From Phoronis ovalis (taxonomy: Eukaryota; Phoronida; Phoronidae): a stretch of DNA of 11,351 nt. Location: the NCBI GenBank assembly GCA_028565635.1, contig JAOXYB010054023.1:1-11351 (forward strand), in the 5' to 3' direction. The notes beneath the pieces were generated by a model. The model worked only from the letters and a program-made list of their open reading frames with translations. It had not been told where the DNA came from and made no database searches. The position numbers were made by a program, and so were the translations under genes. Positions 6,301-11,351 of the stretch are shown piece by piece (position 1 is the stretch's first letter; the number at the start of each line of letters is the position of its first letter).

Positions 6301-9300
6301 CTATGTTGATATACTTGTTACCTTTGAAAATTTTCGTTAGGAATTTTCAGCTTGTTTAACCCATTATACTCACTCCATCCAAAATTGATCACCTGTGTCT
6401 AGTATACTACTTTTAAATTCAGCTCCGAATAAATGCTGCAAATAATGTTTACTTTTGTGAATAGCTTAACATGGTAAACCTAAGTATTTTCCAGAACCTT
6501 TTAACAGTACTAACCAAGAGTTTGTTAAACTTGTTGCATAATCTGGTTCAGTATCAATGTAAAACAAATATAAAAGGTATTTAAAATGTTAGTGCTTCTA
6601 TATTCTGCAATATTTGGCAGCTCTGATGGAAATAGGCATAAAACTTGTGTAACAATTATATAATTTGCTTACATTTTATAAATGTAGGCTGTTAGATGTT
6701 ATTGAAAAAATACAGTTTGTATATTATGCAGAATCCTCTAATTCTTGATTTGTTGCTGATTTATCATTTTCCCATCCTAAGTTTGATGATGTTGTCATTT
6801 TCAAGTTTTGGATTGTAGTGTAAAGACTAAAAATTGTTTTTGTTAAAAAGAATATGGTACAAGTGTTATATATTTAATTAAAGTGTTCATATATATGCTA
6901 TAGCACAATCTCAAAGAAAAGTTTAAAAACTTGACAATGCAAACCTTTAAATAGTTATTAAGTTTTAAGAAAGTTTAGCAATATGAAAATTTTCTGTTAA
7001 AATTCCTGAATATTAATGAGATGAAAGTAATCCTTTAAAACCTTATTTTTAAAAAAGGTTAATGTATCCTTGCCAATAATGTATAAAGTGCCATGATTGA
7101 CTGAGCATGAAATTTGTTGCAGGTTTTTAAATTGATTCCAATAGCTCAAGAATCCTTGAAAATGTAATGAGTATAAGGTGTTAAACACTGTAAATCTCTC
7201 TATAAGAAAGATTGTTTTTGTTTCTATCCTTGAGTAGACATATAAATATGTATCCTTAATATTGATTGGTATTTTTCTTTTCTGTTCATACAGGCTAAAA
7301 AACAAAATCCTGCAAAATCAGCAGCTGTTAGCAGTAGTGTTCATGATTTGAGTCCCACTCTTTGGCATTCATTGGATGTATGGAGATGTACTAATGGCTT
7401 AGGTGGCGGACTGGGAGATGCTCTGAAAGCTTTAGCTCATTGTGCAGCAGGAATAGCAACTGAGAGCTGGTGAATAATTCCTTATTACTGACATTGATAT
7501 TAAAGCAAGATTATTTCAGTTATCAAAAACAAAACAGTCAACCATGAAACCATTGAGCAACTTCTTATTGCCTTTTCATGCTGAGAAGTACACTTATAGC
7601 AAACTATTACTTCAGCTTCACTTTAAATTTTAAAACCCTAGATTAGAGAGTAACATGCTTTCAATGTCTTTTTGTACTTTCTACTAAGTTTCGTAAGGAT
7701 GCTGTAAAATACGATAAATTCGAAAATTGGTTAAACATTTAAATGATCACATTATAATAAGAAAGAATTTCATTTATTTAGTGCTATGAACCTGTTCTGA
7801 AAGTTACAGCTATAGTGTTTTCTAGGCACTGTACAATCTCATAATTCAAACAAGTGTCACACAACAGGTTACATATTTTGAGTAAATGTTTGTTCCACAC
7901 TAAAGATTCAAATCTTTAAAAAATCTTCATTTGTGTTAGGATTGATGCCTGCTGCGCTATGCTGGTACTAACAGAAGCATCCAAAGCTAATATGCAAGTA
8001 TTAAAAATTCTACAAAACTTAGCCAGAGGAGTCATGCCAGATGAAAGAAAAAGAATTTTGGTCAGTCCAGATATAAATTTAGCCTTTGATGATACAGACT
8101 ATGGCACTATTGAAGACTCACGAGTCACAAATATGGGTGAGAGTAGAACCTCTTTAAGTGACATTTATGAAAAAAACGAAGAAGAATTGACTGCTGCAGG
8201 ACTGTACAGTAAAACCAAGTCTCAAGGTCTTGATGATTTATCCAAATTGACTTTTGATTTAGAAAACAATGAAAATGTTGCAGAAGACCAGAAAGATTTG
8301 TTAGGTATTGATAGAAATTTAAAATCCGGAGCAAAAGATACTGGACAATCTCAAAGAAGAGCAAAGCTTGAATCTAGACGAAAAGTTACACGTGAATCAC
8401 AAATAAGTCATTATGGATCTGATGTAGATACCGTAGCAACAGGATGGCGAGGAGAAGCTGGAAGTGATTTACCTTATGGTAGAGCATCACAAGCTAGTTA
8501 TATCACTTACAGCAATGCACAGGTGATCACTTTGAATGCACAGAAATCCAGTATAGATTTTGTTATATAAAACAAATTTCCACAGTTCTAATAATGATTA
8601 CAATTGTTGTTATGTTATTCCTTTGTTATCATCATGTTGTATGATCTGCACAAAGGGTAGTTGTAAATAATTTGGTAGGTGGAAAATGAAAGCAAAAGTG
8701 TTATCTACAGTTATTAATCAATTCCCAAACAATCATACTTCACAGACACTTGTACAATTAAAAACCACTGACAAGAATGTCCCAGATTGTTACTGCAAAC
8801 ATTTCTTGAACTTGAGGTATTAATTGTAGTAAACCTTGAAAAATACTGTCTTAACTTTCTAGCTATTTCACACTGTAAGTACAACTATAGTTCTGGTATG
8901 CCTTCAATTTTCTGAACATTTATTTGCATATCTAAAATTATCTTAAATTTTTTCAGCCTTCAGATACGTGTGGCATCCATGGCTGGCGTTGGGAGGTAGC
9001 ATTTTATTATACCAATGCTTTGGCTGATGTTTGTTTACGTGGTACAACTTCATCTATACAGAAGCGTGCATTGTTGGGAGAAAATAAAGAGGCTGATATG
9101 TTGCATAAATACATTTCCAGAAAGGTGCCAATGCGAAGTGCTGGTCTCCTGGATTTGGTATACTTCTATGCTGTTTCTGAAGAAACGGATGGTGGTAAGT
9201 ATGAGGAAATTCTCACCAAATTTTAAATTTGTAATTCTGTTTTTTTGATAAAAATGTTAATCTCTAATATTTGGATTGTTGAGTATGTTCTGTATTCCAG

Positions 9301-10893
9301 GTCCCAATGATTGGAGTTGGCGTGTTCGATATGCTGCCATACATAGTTTAGTGAAGATCTGCCAGTGCTTGGCTGGGGATAAAAATAGAGATGGTTTAAG
9401 AACTGTTGCATGGAATGTCCTCCTTAAAGCTCATTCATTAGAAAAAGATGAACGTGTTCTAGAAGCATACAAAGTTGGTCAAGTATGTTGAAAAGTTAGC
9501 TGTAAATTAAGCTACAGAAATGAATACAGCATACTGTTGGTTTTATAATCTAGAATGTAAAATTACAATTAGGAGGCTGAGAGACATATGTATGTAATGA
9601 AATGGCTACAACTAGCATTCTATATATTGGTCTTTAATTTTAATACTAGTTTTATAATTTTATCCTTTACAAGCATTTTCTACTAGTGTTATTGTATCAA
9701 ATGTGCGAAAGGTTTACCTATTGTACAGAATACTAAATTGAAAATATTCAAGTACACACAAATTAAAATTACCTCTACATTCGTAGGTTGATGCTAACAT
9801 TCAGAATTTATTAGCCCAACATACACCAGTACCAACCAGCACTCTTGGAGCTAAAGTTGCCACAGGACTTGTCAAGGCATACTTACCACCCCTACCTCCT
9901 CCAGTAGCATCTCCCATCAGGAAATCTCCATCACCAGCTAAAGTTACCATCAATCATCCTGTACCAAAACAGCCCTTGCGAACTTCCTTGAGGTAGTTGA
10001 TTAATATTATTTTAAGATGTGCCTATTGAAGATGATAGACAACAGTATCTCACTGACTCCTTAACACATTTATTTTAGGAGTTTTTGACATTCAGAATGC
10101 AAGACATCTCTTTCTTTACATATATACGATTACTTTGTACTCAATTCTACATGAATTTATTATTAAACTTATTTTTATGTAACATGCTTTCTTTTTATAA
10201 TTATTATCATGGGAATATGATTGGGTTTGCTCTTTGTTTTAAAATATAATTAAACTTTGACAGAATTGAGCTTACTGCATTGTAACTAATCCGCAGGTTC
10301 TGCATCAACTGGAAATTACTTGGTAAAGCGTTTGTGTATTTTTGTAGAGAGGAAATCATGTTGGCCACATCACTACAAGAACCTACGCCAGATTTTCAAA
10401 CAAGAACCAGTTTCGACTTAAAGCGAATAGTAGAAGACCAGGTACATTTTAAAATTAAGACGGTCCAGTGTTACCACAAAAGACACATGCATGCCATTGT
10501 AGGTTTCTAAAGCTGGAGAGAAATGAATTGAAATTTTTAATTAATTTCATAGAAAATATGATATTGAATTTTGTATGGGCTAGAGATGTGTTGTATGTGA
10601 GCCTAACTAAATGGTGTGGTCTATATCATACAAGGATATACTGAAATTTAACTGAAGGAAATATTTTTAATTTATAGTGGAGAAAAGACCTTGAAAAACA
10701 GTTATCAAAAGAAGAAGACGAAAGGCAAAAAGAACTACAAGAAATCCAAAAACAAGAAGAAGAAAAACAAAGACAGATAGAAGAAAACAGAATGAAGAAA
10801 TTAGGTTTAAGATACAGACCTAACCCTATGTATTCCACTACCACCCACAGTACTGGAGAAACAGCCTCAAGCAGTAAAACACACGTTACATGA
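3170..10893 (+). CDS. TMEM232: TMEM232-like protein, 13 coding exons, 830 aa
   Basis: The coding exons are 3170-3309, 3678-3789, 4073-4178, 4742-4899, 5072-5171, 5954-6135, 7294-7469, 7940-8522, 8957-9194, 9301-9482, 9787-9992, 10348-10441 and 10678-10893. All introns are GT-AG and the joined frame (2493 nt with stop) is open. The family call rests on the N-terminal KFGIIS block, LAQLAQC (107-113), LFFLAETSLYWL (142-153), the IKLLK/MGQLVFCRLF/HLQG region (168-192) and DWSWRVRYAAIHSLVKIC (602-619), which I recall as hallmarks of TMEM232; no search was run. Family knowledge: TMEM232 is needed for the mouse sperm flagellum and is probably ciliary in general. Despite the name, hydrophobic segments are few and short, and the fold looks armadillo/HEAT-like. 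Human TMEM232 is about 657 aa; the excess here includes an acidic insert (about 356-519) and a proline-rich plus coiled-coil tail (about 690-802). The ATG at 3170 is chosen because the conserved N-terminal block follows it directly. Confidence 0.8.
3310..3677 (+). other. Intron 1 (phase 2, 368 bp)
   Basis: GTATAT...TTTTGTAG. About 40 percent of it is a 78-bp tandem duplication (3421-3574) with G-runs; the rest is AT-rich and featureless. Confidence 0.75.
3421..3574 (+). repeat. 78-bp tandem duplication with G-runs in intron 1
   Basis: The two head-to-tail units (3421-3498 and 3499-3574) appear identical except in the G-run, which reads G6-A-G8 in the first unit and G7-A-G6 in the second. Each unit also contains CTTTTCTTT and its inverted complement AAAGAAAAG near the two ends, so each could fold into a stem with the G-run in the loop. 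The near identity means a recent duplication or ongoing homogenisation. Confidence 0.9.
3678..3789 (+). CDS. TMEM232: TMEM232-like coding exon 2 (residues 47-84)
   Basis: Completes the split Arg codon and encodes a highly charged, helix-forming segment (NPLEISEEF, then TAEEKEKLEEQAFKMLERVK). The acceptor is TTTTGTAG and the donor AAG|GTAATT; the exon ends in phase 0. Confidence 0.8.
4073..4178 (+). CDS. TMEM232: TMEM232-like coding exon 3 (residues 85-120)
   Basis: Encodes RRAGLRAGGVGHHVDLPVAW followed by the conserved TELAQLAQCRGKVQE. The acceptor is GGTATTTCAG. Of two neighbouring donors (AAG|GTGCAA at 4169 and AAG|GTAATT at 4179), only the second gives phase 1, which joins in frame to the next exon. 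Confidence 0.8.
4179..4741 (+). other. Intron 3 (phase 1, 563 bp)
   Basis: GTAATT...TTCTTATAG. AT-rich, with no repeat or hidden exon that would keep the flanking reading frame. Confidence 0.7.
4742..4899 (+). CDS. TMEM232: TMEM232-like coding exon 4 (residues 120-172)
   Basis: Encodes CFDVLISSLEHAPLEIG and then NIVALFFLAETSLYWL (138-153), the most membrane-like segment of the protein. It contains acidic and polar residues, so it may instead be a buried amphipathic helix. The exon ends AAG|GTGAAA in phase 0. Confidence 0.82.
5072..5171 (+). CDS. TMEM232: TMEM232-like coding exon 5 (residues 173-206)
   Basis: Encodes MGQLVFCRLFYHHMSGHLQG and YNQFKNRLFQYLD, continuing the conserved N-terminal helical region. 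The acceptor is TTTCTTTATAG and the donor a consensus GATG|GTAAGT, phase 1. The exon happens to begin with ATG, but the frame continues from exon 4. Confidence 0.82.
5172..5953 (+). other. Intron 5 (phase 1, 782 bp)
   Basis: GTAAGT...TTATTTTAG. It contains three AAATTCTG-type motifs between 5386 and 5425, one forming the palindrome TTCTGCAGCAGAA (5389-5401). It also contains a less AT-rich block of about 150 bp (about 5495-5640) with AAAATGGCGC, which may be an old repeat. No exon is supported. Confidence 0.7.
5954..6135 (+). CDS. TMEM232: TMEM232-like coding exon 6 (residues 206-266)
   Basis: Encodes LSDCQDAYNPYPNALLSLRF, a short hydrophobic stretch (VGKIVIADASL) and a polar acidic tail (DPGELKEGDNIPTDQ). 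The acceptor is TTATTTTAG and the donor GAG|GTATAC, phase 0. The upstream in-frame ATG at 5851 lies in the intron and is not a start. Confidence 0.8.
6136..7293 (+). other. Intron 6 (phase 0, 1158 bp), the largest intron
   Basis: GTATAC...TTCATACAG. Strongly AT-rich throughout, with no tandem repeat, inverted repeat, RNA gene or protein-like ORF. The 102-codon minus-strand frame at 6997-7305 is rich in F, I, K and Y, as expected from base composition, and runs into the exon 7 acceptor. Confidence 0.7.
7294..7469 (+). CDS. TMEM232: TMEM232-like coding exon 7 (residues 267-325)
   Basis: Encodes SPTLWHSLDVWRC, a glycine-rich turn (NGLGGGLGDAL) and a helix ALKALAHCAAGIATES. It ends in phase 2 at CTG|GTGAAT, inside the Trp325 codon. 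Reading through the donor would meet a TGA immediately, so the splice is obligatory. Confidence 0.82.
7470..7939 (+). other. Intron 7 (phase 2, 470 bp)
   Basis: GTGAAT...TTGTGTTAG. AT-rich, with no repeat or hidden exon recognised. Confidence 0.7.
7940..8522 (+). CDS. TMEM232: TMEM232-like coding exon 8 (residues 325-519), with acidic insert
   Basis: This 583-nt exon is by far the longest. It starts with a conserved-looking helix (IDACCAMLVLTEASKANMQV, 326-345, then LKILQNLARG). From about residue 356 to its end the sequence is acidic, serine-rich and low in hydrophobics, so probably disordered: FDDTDYGTIEDS, EKNEEEL and LENNENVAEDQKD, plus a basic patch RRAKLESRRKVTR (464-476). The donor CAG|GTGATC at 8523 gives phase 0. 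Failure to splice would add 15 codons and a stop at 8568-8570, a possible truncated isoform. Confidence 0.82.
8523..8956 (+). other. Intron 8 (phase 0, 434 bp)
   Basis: GTGATC...TTTTTTCAG. AT-rich with no recognised repeat. The first 48 bases stay open in the exon 8 frame. Confidence 0.7.
8957..9194 (+). CDS. TMEM232: TMEM232-like coding exon 9 (residues 520-599)
   Basis: Encodes GIHGWRWEVAFYYTNALADV (525-544), a charged loop and AGLLDLVYFYAVSEETDG. Structured, helix-rich sequence resumes abruptly after the disordered end of exon 8. The acceptor is TTTTTTCAG and the donor GGTG|GTAAGT, phase 1. Confidence 0.82.
9301..9482 (+). CDS. TMEM232: TMEM232-like coding exon 10 (residues 599-659), ARM/HEAT-like block
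   Basis: Encodes PNDWSWRVRYAAIHSLVKIC (600-619), then GLRTVAWNVLLKAHSLEKDE and RVLEAYKVGQ. The W-x-VR-x-AAIHSL pattern followed by a second helix with a basic/acidic end is the classic look of a HEAT or armadillo repeat, and this block is among the best conserved in the family. The donor is CAA|GTATGT, phase 0. Confidence 0.85.
9483..9786 (+). other. Intron 10 (phase 0, 304 bp)
   Basis: GTATGT...CATTCGTAG. AT-rich, nothing else seen. Confidence 0.7.
9787..9992 (+). CDS. TMEM232: TMEM232-like coding exon 11 (residues 660-728), proline-rich linker
   Basis: A last helix (VDANIQNLLAQH) leads into a low-complexity linker with LPPLPPPV (692-699), SPIRKSPSPAK (701-711) and HPVPKQP. The PPLPPP core resembles SH3/WW ligand motifs, but no binding partner can be inferred. 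The exon ends in phase 2 at TTGAG|GTAGTT. Confidence 0.8.
9993..10347 (+). other. Intron 11 (phase 2, 355 bp)
   Basis: GTAGTT...TTTTTGTAG. AT-rich and featureless. The acceptor is followed by another AG two bases later; only the first keeps the downstream frame open. Confidence 0.7.
10348..10441 (+). CDS. TMEM232: TMEM232-like coding exon 12 (residues 728-759)
   Basis: Encodes EEIMLATSLQEPTPDFQTRT and SFDLKRIVEDQ. The frame is fixed because the alternative acceptor two bases downstream would lead to a TGA early in exon 13. The donor is CAG|GTACAT, phase 0. Confidence 0.78.
10678..10893 (+). CDS. TMEM232: TMEM232-like coding exon 13 (residues 760-830, stop), coiled coil
   Basis: Encodes a single highly charged helix (about 760-802) dense in E, K, Q and R, typical of a coiled coil or single alpha-helix, then LGLRYRPNPMYSTTT and a serine/threonine-rich tail. 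The stop is TGA at 10891-10893. The acceptor TTTAATTTATAG is clear. Confidence 0.82.
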   Translation, partial: WRKDLEKQLSKEEDERQKELQEIQKQEEEKQRQIEENRMKKLGLRYRPNPMYSTTTHSTGETASSSKTHVT

Positions 10894-11170
10894 AGAGTAA
10901 TCCTATAATATAATGAAATAATTAGTTAAAAATACTTCCAACTGATTTTTTTTTGTACAGATGTCCCAGACAGACACTCTTGTAATCACTGAGCCCTGTG
11001 TGAAAATTTTTTATGTTGAAGAGTTCTTTCAAGCATATCTTGATATTTCTGCTTGAAGCCTTATGCCTATGTGAGCTTTCCCATTGTTCTTGTATTTCAT
11101 GATAATTGCACTGCAGTTTTAGGAGTTGTTCCAACTAAATAACAATTAAATTAAAAATAGCGAAGTATGC
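10894..11170 (+). other. Probable 3'UTR of the TMEM232-like gene
   Basis: AT-rich sequence after the stop, with no further open frame or splice-linked exon. ATTAAA at 11145-11150 is the best downstream polyadenylation signal, and a weaker AATATA lies at 10907-10912. The exact 3' end cannot be fixed from sequence. Confidence 0.45.
11145..11150 (+). terminator. Candidate polyadenylation signal ATTAAA
   Basis: ATTAAA is the commonest variant of AATAAA in animals and lies about 250 bases past the stop codon in an A/T-rich context. The change to GC-rich sequence begins shortly after, consistent with the gene ending here. Confidence 0.35.
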
Positions 11171-11351
11171 CAACCTAAATTCCCGGGGGGTTTGTCAATA
11201 TGAAAGTTGGTACGCATGTTCCAACAAATTTTCGCGTGAAAGGGTATCACGGTTTTTCAAACCGCCGGCGCGTAACGTGCTTAGGGTCTGTTTTTTGGCT
11301 AAAATCACGAAAAGGGGTGTTTTTTTGGAGGTGTGACACTTCCTAAGGGGT
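11171..11351. repeat. GC- and CpG-rich terminal block, probable edge of an unidentified repeat
   Basis: From about 11171 the base composition changes sharply: CCCGGGGGG, TTTTCGCGTG and CCGCCGGCGCGTAACGTG give about a dozen CpGs in 180 bases, against very few in the introns. No coding frame or RNA gene is evident and the block is cut by the window end. It could be the end of a transposon, an LTR-like region or the promoter CpG cluster of a neighbouring gene. Confidence 0.35.

Noticed and set aside
6997-7305. 102-codon minus ORF in intron 6
   Set aside because: Biased to F, I, K and Y by base composition, and it overlaps the exon 7 acceptor of the real gene.
8125-8364. 79-codon minus ORF
   Set aside because: Antisense shadow of exon 8.
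7959-8570. 203-codon ORF as a stand-alone gene
   Set aside because: It is exon 8 of the spliced gene. The frame extends upstream to the acceptor at 7939, and its last 15 codons and stop lie beyond a usable donor.
9015-9248. 77-codon + ORF in another frame of exon 9
   Set aside because: Shadow frame; the frame that joins exons 8 and 10 encodes the structured sequence.
10348-10349. Alternative acceptor two bases downstream for exon 12
   Set aside because: It gives an open frame in exon 12 but hits a stop early in exon 13.
10626-10844. Serine/cysteine-rich minus ORF
   Set aside because: Antisense of the E/K-rich coiled-coil exon 13, which produces such composition automatically.
10922-11134. 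70-codon minus ORF in the 3'UTR
   Set aside because: No recognisable domain and no splice partners; it lies in the probable 3'UTR.

Overview
This is a metazoan nuclear genomic window, not a bacterial or phage one. It is AT-rich, contains no operon or prokaryotic signals, and is dominated by one intron-rich protein-coding gene on the + strand. The organism is most likely an invertebrate, and the AT-rich DNA, short introns and many small non-autonomous repeats would fit a lophotrochozoan such as a bivalve mollusc. That species guess is an inference and is weak.

The right-hand two thirds (about 3134-11150) holds a gene I reconstruct as 13 coding exons joined by 12 GT-AG introns. It starts at the ATG at 3170 and stops at the TGA at 10891-10893. 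The spliced frame is open throughout (2493 nt, 830 aa) and every splice phase matches. The product looks like a TMEM232 family protein (Pfam-type 'transmembrane protein 232'). It has the conserved N-terminal KFGIIS block, a helical region with an LAQLAQC block and a hydrophobic helix, a WRVRYAAI armadillo/HEAT-like block, a proline-rich linker and a charged C-terminal coiled coil. In mammals this family is linked to sperm flagellum formation. A long acidic, probably disordered segment is inserted mid-protein, and almost all of it lies in exon 8.

The left third (1-3130) has no gene I can name. It holds two related inverted-repeat elements, at 826-943 and 2076-2481. They share the ends TAGTCCTAG and each is flanked by a different perfect 9-bp target-site duplication, which is strong evidence for a Mutator-like (MULE-type) MITE family. 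It also holds a degenerate telomere-like GT-rich tract, a tRNA-like sequence ending in an A-run, a 15-nt candidate 5'UTR microexon, and one unexplained 119-codon minus-strand ORF at 124-483.

Intron 1 contains a 78-bp tandem duplication with long G-runs. The last roughly 190 bases change abruptly to GC- and CpG-rich sequence, probably the edge of another repeat.

The most interesting patterns are the TAGTCCTAG transposon family with complete TSDs, and the exon architecture of the main gene. Its intron phases strictly alternate between zero and non-zero, and no internal exon length is divisible by three, so no single exon can be skipped without a frameshift.
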